Source: Variovorax sp.
Lineage (GTDB): Bacteria; Pseudomonadota; Gammaproteobacteria; Burkholderiales; Burkholderiaceae_C
NCBI GenBank assembly: GCA_004210915.1
Contig: SEGS01000022.1
Location: 1-59,790 of the forward strand
Direction: 5' to 3'
DNA length: 59,790 bases
This document shows positions 19,043-28,014 of this stretch, piece by piece. The stretch's first letter is position 1; every line of letters begins with the position of its first letter. The position numbers and the translations under genes were made by a program. Under the pieces are notes generated by a model. The model made no database searches, was not told the origin of the DNA, and saw nothing but the letters and a program-made list of their open reading frames with translations.

Positions 19043-20595
19043 CGACTACCGCCAACGCCAACCTGTTCGCCGCCCTGCGCGCGGCCTTTCCGGCCGACCT
19101 CGACCGCATCGCCGTCGAGACGGACAACGGCCTCACCTACTCCTGGCGCGACCTCGACCGGTCCAGCGCCATGATCGCCAACCTGCTCGGCGCACTCGGG
19201 CTGGAGAAGGGCGCGCGCATCGCGGTGCAGGTCGAAAAGTCGGTCGAGGCGATGCTGCTGTACCTCGGCACACTGCGCGCGGGCTACGTGTTCCTGCCGC
19301 TGAACACCGCCTACCAGAGTGCCGAGATCGCCTACTTCATCGGCAACGCCGAGCCGGCCGTCGTGGTGTGCACCGCGCGCAATGCCGAATGGGTGGCGCC
19401 GATTGCGGTGGCGGCCGGCTGCCGCCATGTCTTCACGCTCGACGACGATCGCACCGGCACCTTGCTGGAGGTGGCTGCGCAGTGCAGCGACGAGCACGCC
19501 GTGGCCCAGCGCGAGGACGACGATCTGGCTGCAATCCTCTACACCAGCGGCACCACGGGCCGCAGCAAAGGCGCGATGCTCACGCACCGCAACCTGCTGT
19601 CGAACGCCCAGGTGCTCAAGGATTACTGGGGCTGGACAACCGAAGGAGGGCCCGAGGGCCATGGCGATGTGCTGATCCACGCGTTGCCGATCTTCCACGT
19701 GCACGGCCTCTTCGTCGCGATGCACGGCGCGCTGCTCAACGGCAGCAAGATGATCTGGTTTTCTAAGTTCGACCCGAAGCGCGTGGTCGCCAAACTGCCG
19801 GAAGCCACTGTGTTCATGGGCGTGCCGACGCTGTATGTGCGGCTGCTCGCCGAGCCCGGGTTGACAAAGCGGGCGGTGCGGAACATGCGCCTTTTCGTCG
19901 CAGGCTCGGCGCCGCTTCTGATCGAGACCTTCAACGAATGGCGGGCGCGCACCGGCCACACCATCCTCGAGCGCTATGGCATGAGCGAGACCGCCATGCT
20001 TACGTCCAATCCTTACAGCCCCGTGCAGGGCGAGCGGCGGGGCGGCACCGTCGGCTTTGCGCTGCCGGGCGTGCAGTTGCGCGTGCGCGCCGAAGACGGC
20101 AGCGAATGCCATACCGACGAGATAGGCGGCATCGAGGTTGCCGGCCCCAACGTGTTCGCCGGCTACTGGCGCATGCCCGAGAAGACGAAGGAAGAGTTCA
20201 CGGCCGATGGTTTCTTCAAGACCGGCGACGTCGGCAAGATCGACGGGCTGGGCTACATCACCATCGTCGGACGCAGCAAGGACCTCATCATCAGCGGCGG
20301 CTACAACGTCTACCCGGCGGAGATCGAGGGCTACCTCAACGACATGCCGGGCGTGGCCGAAAGCGCGCTGGTCGGCGTGCCGCACCCGGACTTCGGCGAG
20401 GTGGGCGTGGCCGTCGTGATCGCGAAGGCCGGCGCCACGCTCGACGCCGATGCGATCGTGGCGGAACTCAAATCGAAACTTGCAAACTTCAAGATTCCCA
20501 AGCGCTGTTTCATCTCCACCGAATTGCCGCGCAACACCATGGGCAAGGTGCAGAAGGCGCTGCTGCGGGAGCAGTACAAGGGCCTGTTCGCCTAG
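19039..20595 (+). CDS. matB: Malonyl-CoA synthetase (AMP-forming acyl-CoA ligase)
   Basis: Activates malonate (or methylmalonate) with ATP and CoA. It is 518 residues, the usual MatB length. The P-loop-like motif LYTSGTTGRSKGAMLTHRN lies near 167, ERYGMSETAM near 312, the hinge GRSKDLIISGGYNVYPAEIE near 411-430, and the C-terminal lysine region PRNTMGKVQK near 500. The specific substrate is inferred from the adjacent malonyl-CoA decarboxylase. The ATGA overlap with the preceding gene makes it the last tightly coupled gene of the operon; the next gene starts 52 bases on. Confidence 0.88.
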   Translation: MTTTANANLFAALRAAFPADLDRIAVETDNGLTYSWRDLDRSSAMIANLLGALGLEKGARIAVQVEKSVEAMLLYLGTLRAGYVFLPLNTAYQSAEIAYFIGNAEPAVVVCTARNAEWVAPIAVAAGCRHVFTLDDDRTGTLLEVAAQCSDEHAVAQREDDDLAAILYTSGTTGRSKGAMLTHRNLLSNAQVLKDYWGWTTEGGPEGHGDVLIHALPIFHVHGLFVAMHGALLNGSKMIWFSKFDPKRVVAKLPEATVFMGVPTLYVRLLAEPGLTKRAVRNMRLFVAGSAPLLIETFNEWRARTGHTILERYGMSETAMLTSNPYSPVQGERRGGTVGFALPGVQLRVRAEDGSECHTDEIGGIEVAGPNVFAGYWRMPEKTKEEFTADGFFKTGDVGKIDGLGYITIVGRSKDLIISGGYNVYPAEIEGYLNDMPGVAESALVGVPHPDFGEVGVAVVIAKAGATLDADAIVAELKSKLANFKIPKRCFISTELPRNTMGKVQKALLREQYKGLFA

Positions 20596-20647
20596 GATGG
20601 GCGCGGAGACTTCGCCCGTTCATATACGCCAAAACAGGGAAATACAT

Positions 20648-21715
20648 ATGTCACAAGCCCGCGCCTACGCCGCCCACTCCGCCACCACACCGTTGGCGCC
20701 TTTCACGTTCGAGCGCCGCGAACCGGCCGCGCGCGATGTCGCGATCGACATCCTGCATTGCGGCGTGTGCCATTCCGACCTGCACACCGCGCGCGGCGAG
20801 TGGGGCCACACCGCGTACCCGTGCGTGCCGGGCCACGAGATCGTCGGCCGCGTCACCGCCATCGGCGATGGGGTGTCGAAGTTCAAGGTCGGCGACATCG
20901 TCGGCGTCGGCTGCATGGTCGACAGTTGCCAGCACTGCCAGCCCTGTGCCGACGGCCTCGAGCAGTACTGCGACAACGGCATGACCGACACCTACAACGG
21001 CCGCGAGCAAGAGAGCAAAGCCAACACGCTGGGCGGCTACTCCGACCACATCGTGGTGCACGAGAAGTTCGTGCTGCGTGTCTCGCACGCCAAGAAAGAT
21101 CTCGCTGCCGTCGCGCCGCTGCTGTGCGCGGGCATCACCACTTACTCGCCATTCCGGCAATGGAGCATCGGTCCTGGTCAAAAGGTCGGCGTGGTGGGCC
21201 TCGGCGGCCTCGGCCACATGGGGGTGAAGATCGCACGGGCCATGGGCGCGCACGTCGTCCTGTTCACCACCTCGCCCGACAAGCGCGCCGATGCGCTCAA
21301 GCTCGGCGCCCACGAAGTCGTGGTGTCGAAGGACAAGGACGAGATGAAGGCGCACCGCAACAGCTTTCATTTCATTCTCAACACCGTGGCGGCGCCGCAC
21401 AACCTCGATGCCTTCCTGAACCTGCTCCGGCTCGACGGCACGATGGTGCTGGTCGGCGCGCCCGCGTCGCCGCACCCATCGCCCAGCGTGTTCGGGCTGC
21501 TCATGAAGCGCCGCCGCCTGGCCGGCTCGCTGATCGGCGGCATCGCCGAGACGCAGGAAATGCTCGACTTCTGTGCCGAGCACAAGATCGTCGCCGACAT
21601 CGAGCCGATCGCCATCGACCAGATCGAAACGGCCTACGAACGCATGCTCAAGAGCGATGTGAAGTACCGCTTCGTGATCGACATGGCGACGCTGAAGGCA
21701 GCGCAGCCGGCCTGA
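20648..21715 (+). CDS. Zinc-dependent alcohol dehydrogenase (CAD/YahK type)
   Basis: A 355-residue medium-chain dehydrogenase that reduces aldehydes or oxidises alcohols with NAD(P)H. Catalytic zinc ligands are in CGVCHSDLHTARGEWG (Cys about 38) and PGHEIVGRV (His about 61). The structural zinc cysteines are in CQHCQPCADGLEQYC, and the cofactor motif GLGGLGHMGVKIA lies near 184. The CAD-like subgroup is usually NADPH-dependent with broad aldehyde scope. It is 52 bases after matB on the same strand; whether it belongs to that operon is unclear. The ATG at 20648 is preferred, as earlier in-frame starts lie inside matB. Confidence 0.93.
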   Translation: MSQARAYAAHSATTPLAPFTFERREPAARDVAIDILHCGVCHSDLHTARGEWGHTAYPCVPGHEIVGRVTAIGDGVSKFKVGDIVGVGCMVDSCQHCQPCADGLEQYCDNGMTDTYNGREQESKANTLGGYSDHIVVHEKFVLRVSHAKKDLAAVAPLLCAGITTYSPFRQWSIGPGQKVGVVGLGGLGHMGVKIARAMGAHVVLFTTSPDKRADALKLGAHEVVVSKDKDEMKAHRNSFHFILNTVAAPHNLDAFLNLLRLDGTMVLVGAPASPHPSPSVFGLLMKRRRLAGSLIGGIAETQEMLDFCAEHKIVADIEPIAIDQIETAYERMLKSDVKYRFVIDMATLKAAQPA

Positions 21716-21729
21716 AGGCGTATTGCGCG

Positions 21730-22155
21730 CTACTGAACCAGCAGCACCGGCAGCTTGGCCTCGGAGATCACCTTGGCGGTGACCGATCCCATCAGCGCAC
21801 GGCCGAACAGGCCGTGGCCATGGCTGCCGACCACGATCAGGCCCGCGCCATGTTCGCCGGCGGCCTTGACGATTTCTTCGGCCGCATGGCCATGCCGTCG
21901 GTCGATCACGAAGTCGCGCAGCCCGTGTTCCTGCAGCCAGGCCTCGACCGGTCCGAGCACTTTCGCCGCTTCGTCGGCATAGTGTTCTTCCAGCATCTGC
22001 TTGCCGATGTGGCTCGAGATGTGCGGCGGCAATCCGGTGGCGACATGCAGCATGACCAGCTCATGCCCGTCCACCAGCATGCCGCGGTTGGCGATCAGGT
22101 AGTCGAGCGCCTTGCGGGTGTAGGTGCTGCCATCGACTGCGACCAGGATTTTCAT
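21730..22155 (-). CDS. Universal stress protein (UspA family)
   Basis: A 141-residue cytoplasmic single-domain USP. MKILVAVDGSTYTRKALDYL is the nucleotide-fold first strand, and VGSHGHGLFGRALMGSVT near the C-terminus is the G-x2-G-x9-G(S/T) ATP-binding motif. The ATG at 22155 is the family start; longer in-frame extensions reach into ccoI and are shadows. It is divergent from ccoI with an FNR-type box between them. The box centre is about 92 bases from this start, so class II activation would give a leader near 50 bases. This suggests oxygen-limited induction (inference). Confidence 0.94.
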   Translation of the reverse strand: MKILVAVDGSTYTRKALDYLIANRGMLVDGHELVMLHVATGLPPHISSHIGKQMLEEHYADEAAKVLGPVEAWLQEHGLRDFVIDRRHGHAAEEIVKAAGEHGAGLIVVGSHGHGLFGRALMGSVTAKVISEAKLPVLLVQ

Positions 22156-22240
22156 GAGATTCCTTTCAAGGTAAGGCGAGAGGCCGCGAGGCCGCCTGTA
22201 GGGTCCGGCCCCGAGCCTATCGGGCATTCCGGTTTCGACC

Positions 22241-22254
22241 TTGATATGGATCAA
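22241..22254. promoter_or_regulatory. FNR/Anr box between usp and ccoI
   Basis: TTGATATGGATCAA is a perfect match to the symmetrical FNR consensus TTGAT-N4-ATCAA. It lies between the divergent usp (start 22155) and ccoI (start 22289). The spacing suits activation of usp. For ccoI a -41.5 placement would put the transcript start at the ATG, so its effect on ccoI is less clear. Confidence 0.85.
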
Positions 22255-22288
22255 GCCCGCGTGGCGGTGGCGCGGATAGGCTTCACGG

Positions 22289-24646
22289 ATGCAAGCCGTG
22301 CTTCCCTTGCCGTTGGCTGCGCTGCAAGGCGCGGCGCCGGCCATGCCGCGCCATGTCGCGCTCGACGACCCGGACGAGTGGTCGGCGTTCGGCCGCGCGC
22401 TCGACGGTCCGGCCGGCGCTGCGCCGCGCTGGGAGTCGCAGGTGACGATCGAGGGCATGCACTGCGCGGCCTGCGCGTTCACCATCGAAGCGGCGGTGGG
22501 CGCGGTGCCGGGTGTCGAGCGGGTCGACGTCAATGCGGCAAGCCAGCGCGCGCGCGTGGTCTGGTCCGCGGCGGAGGTCCAGCCATCGCAGTGGTTCGAC
22601 GCGGCGCTGGCGGCCGGCTACCGCTTGCTGCCGGCCGGCGACGTGGGCGCGCGAGCCGTGCGCGCACGCGAGGCGCGGCTCGCGCTGTGGCGCTGGCTGG
22701 TGGCGGGCTTTTGCATGATGCAGGTGATGATGTACGCGTGGCCCACCTACACGGCGGAGCCCGGCGACATCACGCCCGACATGCTGCAGCTGCTGCGCTG
22801 GGCCTCGTGGGTGCTCACGCTGCCGGTCGTCTTCTTCTCGTGCGGGCCGTTCTTTCGCGGTGCCTGGCGCGACCTGCGCCACGGCACGGTCGGCATGGAC
22901 ATGCCGGTCGCGCTGGGCATGGCGCTCGCCTTCATCGTCAGCAGCGCCGGCACCTTCGACCCGACCGGGCCGCTCGGCCACGAGGTGTACTTCGACTCGC
23001 TGACGATGTTCGTCTTCTTCCTGCTCACCGGCCGCTGGCTCGAGCAGAAGCTGCGCGAGCGCACGGCGGGCGCGCTCGAGGCGGTGATGGGCCGCCTGCC
23101 CGACAGCGTCGAGCGGCGCAACGCCGATGGGACCTTCACCGCCGTCGCCGTGCGCCGGCTGGCCGCGGACGATGTGGTGCGGGTGCTGCCCGGCCAGGCG
23201 TTCCCGGCCGATGGCGCCATCGTCGAGGGCGACACCACGGCCGACGAGGCGCTGCTCACCGGCGAATCGCGCGCGGTCTCGCGCCCCTGCGGCGCGGGCG
23301 TGTTCGCCGGCAGTTACAACCTGACGGCGCCGGTGCTGGTGCGCATCGACCGGGCCGGCGGCGACACGCGCTTCGCCCAGATCGTCTCGCTGATGGAGAG
23401 CGCGGCGCTGCGCAAACCGCGGCTGGCGCGGCTGGCCGACCGCGTGGCGCGGCCCTTTCTGGTCGGTGTGCTGCTGGCCGCGGGCGGGGCCGCCTGGTGG
23501 TGGTGGCAGCGGGATGGGGACCCGGGCCACGCGCTGATGGTCGCGGCGGCCGTGCTCATCGTGACCTGCCCGTGCGCGCTGTCGCTGGCCACGCCGGCCG
23601 CGATGCTGGCGAGCGCTGGCCAGCTCGCGCGCGGCGGGCTGCTGGTGGGCGACCTGCAGGCGCTGGAGACCCTGGCCCGCATCGACACCGTGGTGTTCGA
23701 CAAGACCGGCACGCTCACGCGCGGCACGCCGCGGCTGGCGCGGGTGTACAGCCGCGCAGGCGTGCGCCCGGGCGATGCGCTGGAGATGGCGGCCGCGCTG
23801 GCCTGCCAGTCGCTGCATCCCGCGTCGCGCGCGCTGGTGGACGCGCATGACGCGCAAGGCCGGTCGACCACCGTCTGGCAAGCCACCGCGGCCGTCGAAC
23901 ATCCGGGGCAGGGCGTCGAGGCCACGCTGCAGCGCACCGACAGCATGACGGCGCCGCCGCGCCGCCTGCGACTGGGCTCGGCCACCTTCTGCGGCGTCGC
24001 GCCACTGGACGGGGGCAGCGTGCAGGTGCATCTGTCGGACGACGCAGGCTGGCTCGCCAGCTTCGCGCTCGTCGAGGCGCTGCGCGACGATGCGGCGGCG
24101 ACGGTGGCCGTGCTGCAGCAGGCGGGCGTGCACGTGCATCTGCTCTCGGGCGATCGGGCCGAGGCGGCGCATGCGATGGCGGGCGAGGCGGGCATCCGTG
24201 TCTCGCGCGGCGATTGCAGCCCCGAAGACAAGCTCGCCGCCGTGCGGCATCTGCAGGACCAGGGCCGGCGCGTCGCGATGGTGGGCGACGGCCTCAACGA
24301 CGGGCCGGTGATCGCGCAGGCGCATGTGTCCTTCGCGTTCGGGCAGGCCGTGCCGCTGGCGCAAGCCCGGGCGGATTTCATCGTGCTCGGCGATGCGCTG
24401 TCGGCCATCCCCGATGCCATCGCCCAGGCGCGCGCCACGATGCGCGTGGTGCGGCAGAACCTGGGCTGGGCCGCGGCCTACAACGCCGTGTGCGTGCCGC
24501 TGGCGCTGGTCGGCTGGATGCCCGCCTGGGCCGCGGGGCTGGGCATGGCGGCCAGCTCGCTGCTGGTGGTGGCCAACGCCGCGCGGCTCAGTCGCCGCAC
24601 CGGGGCGGCCGTGACAGCGGTAGCGGGTTCGGCGGTGGCGGGCTGA
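22289..24646 (+). CDS. ccoI: Copper-transporting P1B-type ATPase for cbb3 oxidase assembly
   Basis: Moves copper across the inner membrane for the CcoN binuclear centre. It has 785 residues. The N-terminal metal-binding domain has GMHCAAC (about 55-61), followed by eight expected hydrophobic spans. Then come the actuator motif TGES near 324, the ion-binding CPC in VTCPCALS near 425, the phosphorylation motif DKTGT near 470, and GDGLND near 666. Its place before ccoS and ccoNOQP identifies it as CcoI/FixI rather than a detoxifying CopA. Its stop shares one base with ccoS. Confidence 0.95.
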   Translation: MQAVLPLPLAALQGAAPAMPRHVALDDPDEWSAFGRALDGPAGAAPRWESQVTIEGMHCAACAFTIEAAVGAVPGVERVDVNAASQRARVVWSAAEVQPSQWFDAALAAGYRLLPAGDVGARAVRAREARLALWRWLVAGFCMMQVMMYAWPTYTAEPGDITPDMLQLLRWASWVLTLPVVFFSCGPFFRGAWRDLRHGTVGMDMPVALGMALAFIVSSAGTFDPTGPLGHEVYFDSLTMFVFFLLTGRWLEQKLRERTAGALEAVMGRLPDSVERRNADGTFTAVAVRRLAADDVVRVLPGQAFPADGAIVEGDTTADEALLTGESRAVSRPCGAGVFAGSYNLTAPVLVRIDRAGGDTRFAQIVSLMESAALRKPRLARLADRVARPFLVGVLLAAGGAAWWWWQRDGDPGHALMVAAAVLIVTCPCALSLATPAAMLASAGQLARGGLLVGDLQALETLARIDTVVFDKTGTLTRGTPRLARVYSRAGVRPGDALEMAAALACQSLHPASRALVDAHDAQGRSTTVWQATAAVEHPGQGVEATLQRTDSMTAPPRRLRLGSATFCGVAPLDGGSVQVHLSDDAGWLASFALVEALRDDAAATVAVLQQAGVHVHLLSGDRAEAAHAMAGEAGIRVSRGDCSPEDKLAAVRHLQDQGRRVAMVGDGLNDGPVIAQAHVSFAFGQAVPLAQARADFIVLGDALSAIPDAIAQARATMRVVRQNLGWAAAYNAVCVPLALVGWMPAWAAGLGMAASSLLVVANAARLSRRTGAAVTAVAGSAVAG

Positions 24647-24783
24647 TGGACGTCCTCTTCCTGCTCATCCCGCTGTCGGTGGCGCTGGTGTTGCTGATCA
24701 TCGCCGGGCTCTGGTGGGCGGTCGACCGTGGCCAGTTCGACGACGTGGAGCGCGAAGGCGAGCGGATTCTGCACGGCGATTGA
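24646..24783 (+). CDS. ccoS: cbb3 oxidase maturation protein CcoS
   Basis: A 45-residue single-span membrane protein, MDVLFLLIPLSVALVLLIIA then GLWWAVDRGQFDDVEREGER, the highly typical CcoS pattern (hydrophobic segment followed by W-x3-RGQFDD). CcoS is needed for cofactor insertion into CcoN. The start codon shares the A of the ccoI stop (TGATG). Its stop lies inside an FNR box for ccoN, so the regulatory site overlaps coding sequence. Confidence 0.93.
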   Translation: MDVLFLLIPLSVALVLLIIAGLWWAVDRGQFDDVEREGERILHGD

Positions 24784-24793
24784 TCTGTATCAA
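24780..24793. promoter_or_regulatory. FNR/Anr box upstream of ccoN
   Basis: TTGATCTGTATCAA is a perfect TTGAT-N4-ATCAA site overlapping the last bases of ccoS. A centre at -41.5 would put the ccoN transcript start near 24828, 19 bases before its ATG. This predicts oxygen-limited activation of ccoNOQPGH separately from ccoIS. No convincing -10 is visible. Confidence 0.85.
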
Positions 24794-24846
24794 CATCGTG
24801 CGGCACACGCGCGCGGACACTGGGCCGAGTTCATACACAAGGCCCG

Positions 24847-26286
24847 ATGATGCAAGTTTCGAACCCTCCCGCGGCGGAGTACAGCGACACCGTCGTAAGG
24901 TGGCTCGCCCTGATGTCGGTGGTGTGGGGGGTGGTCGGCATGCTGGTCGGCGTCATCATCGCCGCGCAACTGACCTGGCCCGAGCTCAACCTCGGCATTC
25001 CATGGCTCAGCTACGGGCGCCTGCGCCCGCTGCACACCAACGCCGTGATCTTCGCCTTCGGCGGTTGCGCGTTGATGGCCACCAGCTTCCACGTCGTGCA
25101 GCGCACCTGCCAGGTCCGGCTGTTCGCGCCGGGGTTGGCGGCTTTCGTGTTCTGGGGCTGGCAACTGGTCATCGTGGCCGCGGCCATCAGCCTGCCGCTA
25201 GGCTACACCCAGGGCAAGGAATACGCCGAGCTCGAATGGCCGATCGACATCCTGATCACGCTGGTGTGGGTTTCGTACGCCATCGTGTTCTTCGGCACCA
25301 TCGGCACGCGCAAGGTGCGCCACATCTACGTGGCCAACTGGTTCTACGGCGCCTTCATCATCGCGGTGGCGCTGCTGCACGTGGTCAACAGCGCGGCCAT
25401 GCCGGCCGGCTGGATGAAGAGCTACTCGGCCTACGCCGGTGTGCAGGACGCGATGGTGCAGTGGTGGTACGGCCACAACGCGGTCGGCTTCTTCCTCACG
25501 GCGGGCTTCCTCGGGATGATGTACTACTACATCCCCAAGCAGGCCGCGCGGCCGGTGTACTCGTACCGGCTGTCCATCGTCCACTTCTGGGCGCTGATCT
25601 TCACGTACATGTGGGCCGGCCCGCATCACCTGCACTACACGGCCTTGCCCGACTGGACGCAGTCGGTCGGCATGGTGTTCTCGCTGATCCTGCTGGCGCC
25701 CAGCTGGGGCGGGATGATCAACGGGATCATGACGCTCTCGGGTGCCTGGCACAAGCTGCGCACCGACCCGATCCTGCGCTTCATGATCGTCGCGCTGTCG
25801 TTCTACGGCATCGCCACCTTCGAGGGGCCGATGATGTCGATCAAGACCGTCAACGCCCTGAGCCACTATACCGACTGGACCGTCGGCCACGTGCACGCCG
25901 GCGCCATCGGCTGGGTCGGGCTGATCACGATGGGCTCGCTCTACTACCTGATCCCGCGCATGTACGGCCGCACCGAGATGTACAGCGTCAAGGCGATCGA
26001 GCTGCACTTCTGGCTCTCGACCATCGGCATCGTGCTGTACATCGCCGCGATGTGGATCGCCGGCGTGATGCAGGGCCTGATGTGGCGCGCGGTCAACCCC
26101 GACGGCACGCTCATGTACACCTTCGTCGAAAGCGTTAAGGCGACCTTCCCGTACTACGTGGTGCGCCTGCTGGGTGGCCTGTTCTACCTGGGCGGCATGG
26201 TGCTGATGTCCTGGAACGTCTGGATGACGGCGATCTCGGGTCGCTCGGTCAAGGCACCCATCCCGGCCGCTGTGGCCCACGCCTGA
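24847..26286 (+). CDS. ccoN: cbb3-type cytochrome c oxidase subunit I
   Basis: Catalytic haem-copper subunit reducing O2 in the inner membrane with high affinity. It has 479 residues and about twelve spans. Haem and copper histidine segments are seen: [33 protein letters not shown] (Cu-B His and Tyr region), [16 protein letters not shown], and [13 protein letters not shown] with the last haem ligands. Length is usual. The ATG at 24847 is followed by a second Met; neither has a strong ribosome site. It starts the ccoNOQP run and follows an FNR box. Confidence 0.97.
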   Translation: MMQVSNPPAAEYSDTVVRWLALMSVVWGVVGMLVGVIIAAQLTWPELNLGIPWLSYGRLRPLHTNAVIFAFGGCALMATSFHVVQRTCQVRLFAPGLAAFVFWGWQLVIVAAAISLPLGYTQGKEYAELEWPIDILITLVWVSYAIVFFGTIGTRKVRHIYVANWFYGAFIIAVALLHVVNSAAMPAGWMKSYSAYAGVQDAMVQWWYGHNAVGFFLTAGFLGMMYYYIPKQAARPVYSYRLSIVHFWALIFTYMWAGPHHLHYTALPDWTQSVGMVFSLILLAPSWGGMINGIMTLSGAWHKLRTDPILRFMIVALSFYGIATFEGPMMSIKTVNALSHYTDWTVGHVHAGAIGWVGLITMGSLYYLIPRMYGRTEMYSVKAIELHFWLSTIGIVLYIAAMWIAGVMQGLMWRAVNPDGTLMYTFVESVKATFPYYVVRLLGGLFYLGGMVLMSWNVWMTAISGRSVKAPIPAAVAHA

Positions 26287-26298
26287 GGAAAGCCATCC

Positions 26299-26925
26299 AT
26301 GAGTTCCAACAAGACAAAGTCCGGCTTCTCCCACGAGAAGATCGAGACCAACAACGGCCTGATGATCGTGCTGATCCTGCTGGTCATCGCCATCGGCGGC
26401 CTGGTCGAGATCGTGCCGCTGTTCTTCCAGAAATCGACCACCGAAGCGGTCACCGGCGTCGAGCCGCTCACGCCGCTGCAGCTGGCCGGCCGCGACGTGT
26501 ATGTGCGCGAGGGTTGCTACAACTGCCACTCGCAGATGATCCGGCCCTTCCGGTCGGAGACGCTGCGCTACGGGCACTACTCGGTGGCGGGCGAGTTCGT
26601 CTACGACCACCCGTTCCAGTGGGGCAGCAAGCGCACCGGCCCCGACCTGCATCGCGTGGGCGCGAAGTACAGCGACGAGTGGCATCGCATCCACCTGGCC
26701 AACCCGCGCGACGTGGTGCCGGAGTCGAACATGCCCGGCTACCCGTGGCTCGAGAAGACGCCGGTCGACGCCGAAAAGATCGGTGACCACATGCGTGCCC
26801 TGCGCCGCGTCGGCGTGCCCTACACGGATGCGCAGATCGACGGCGCCGCCGCAGAGGTCAAGGGCAAGACCGACATGGACGCGACCGTCGCCTACCTGCA
26901 ATCGCTCGGCCTCGCGCTGAAGTAA
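26299..26925 (+). CDS. ccoO: cbb3-type cytochrome c oxidase subunit II (monohaem)
   Basis: Membrane-anchored cytochrome c subunit that passes electrons to CcoN. It has 208 residues: one N-terminal span (about 20-40, [20 protein letters not shown]), then the periplasmic domain with [20 protein letters not shown] (haem site near 73-77) and the conserved [14 protein letters not shown]. The methionine ligand is probably in [10 protein letters not shown]. It lies 12 bases after ccoN. Confidence 0.97.
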   Translation: MSSNKTKSGFSHEKIETNNGLMIVLILLVIAIGGLVEIVPLFFQKSTTEAVTGVEPLTPLQLAGRDVYVREGCYNCHSQMIRPFRSETLRYGHYSVAGEFVYDHPFQWGSKRTGPDLHRVGAKYSDEWHRIHLANPRDVVPESNMPGYPWLEKTPVDAEKIGDHMRALRRVGVPYTDAQIDGAAAEVKGKTDMDATVAYLQSLGLALK

Positions 26926-26935
26926 GGAGCCCGCC

Positions 26936-27079
26936 ATGGACATGGACGTCACCACCCTGCGGGTCATCGCCACGCTGGCCTCTTTCGCCGCCTTCCTCGG
27001 GATCGTGGTCTGGGCCTGCTCGCGCAAGAACAAGGCGAGCTTCGACGAGGCGGCGCGGCTGCCCTTCGAACAAGACTAG
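26936..27079 (+). CDS. ccoQ: cbb3-type cytochrome oxidase subunit CcoQ/FixQ
   Basis: A 47-residue single-span protein, MDMDVTTLRVIATLASFAAF..., with a hydrophobic helix and then a cytoplasmic tail SRKNKASFDEAARLPFEQD, the typical CcoQ tail. It stabilises the oxidase complex. AAGGAG precedes the ATG by 6 bases. It sits between ccoO and ccoP as in other cbb3 operons. Confidence 0.93.
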   Translation: MDMDVTTLRVIATLASFAAFLGIVVWACSRKNKASFDEAARLPFEQD

Positions 27080-27099
27080 CCCCTTCACGAGAACTCCCC

Positions 27100-28014
27100 A
27101 TGAGCGACTTCATCAGCGACTTCTGGTCGCACTACGTCACCATCCTGACGCTCGCGAGCATCCTGGGCTGCGCCTTGCTGTTGTGGCTGACCGCGCGCTC
27201 GCGCGGCCCCAGCCACGACGACAACACGACCGGCCACGTCTGGGACGAAGACCTGCGCGAGATGAACAACCCCATGCCGCGCTGGTGGATGGGCCTGTTC
27301 GTGCTCACCATCGTGTTCGGCCTCGGCTACCTGGTGGCGTACCCGGGTCTCGGCGATTACCAGGGCCAGCTCGGCTGGAGCACCGAAGGCGAGTACGCCA
27401 CGAATCTGGCCAAGGCCAACACGGCGCTGGAGCCGGTGTATGCCCGCTACACGACGATGCCGGCCGAGCAGGTCGCGCGCGACGCAGAGGCCATGGCCAT
27501 CGGCGAGCGCCTGTTCCTGAACAACTGCGCGCAGTGCCACGGCTCCGATGCGCGCGGGAGCAAGGGCTTCCCGAACCTGACCGACAACGACTGGCTGTAC
27601 GGCGGCGCACCCGCGACGATCCAGGAGACCATCGTGCACGGCCGCATGGGCGTGATGCCACCGCAGGCCGAGGCCGTCGGTTCGGGTGAAGACGTCAAGA
27701 ACCTCGCGAACTACGTGCTCAGCCTCTCGGGCAGCCCGCACGACTCGGTGCGGGCCGGCCTGGGCAAGAGCAAGTTCACGGCCTGCGCGGCCTGCCACGG
27801 CATCGGCGGCGTCGGCAACCAGGCGATGGGCGCGCCCAACCTGACCGACAAGGTCTGGCTGCACGGCTTCGGGCAGGACGCCATCATCTCGATCATCAAC
27901 ACCGGCAAGACCAACCAGATGCCGGCGCAGCAGGGCCGCCTGACCGAAGCGCAGATCCACGTGCTCGCGTCCTACGTCTGGGGCTTGTCGAACAAGCCGG
28001 GCGCGGCACAGTGA
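27100..28014 (+). CDS. ccoP: cbb3-type cytochrome c oxidase subunit III (dihaem)
   Basis: Takes electrons from soluble cytochromes or the bc1 complex. It has 304 residues. There are two N-terminal spans (about 10-32 and 62-82), the arrangement of long CcoP forms, with WDEDLREMNNPMPRWWM between them. Haem sites are CAQCH near 143 and CAACH near 228. The stop overlaps the ccoG start (GTGA). Confidence 0.97.
   Translation: MSDFISDFWSHYVTILTLASILGCALLLWLTARSRGPSHDDNTTGHVWDEDLREMNNPMPRWWMGLFVLTIVFGLGYLVAYPGLGDYQGQLGWSTEGEYATNLAKANTALEPVYARYTTMPAEQVARDAEAMAIGERLFLNNCAQCHGSDARGSKGFPNLTDNDWLYGGAPATIQETIVHGRMGVMPPQAEAVGSGEDVKNLANYVLSLSGSPHDSVRAGLGKSKFTACAACHGIGGVGNQAMGAPNLTDKVWLHGFGQDAIISIINTGKTNQMPAQQGRLTEAQIHVLASYVWGLSNKPGAAQ

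Noticed and set aside
22283..24364. 693-codon antisense frame over ccoI
   Set aside because: No recognisable domain; the plus-strand P-type ATPase motifs are complete.
25198..27033. 611-codon antisense frame over ccoN and ccoO
   Set aside because: His/Asp/Arg-rich low-complexity translation typical of shadow frames; ccoN and ccoO are certain.
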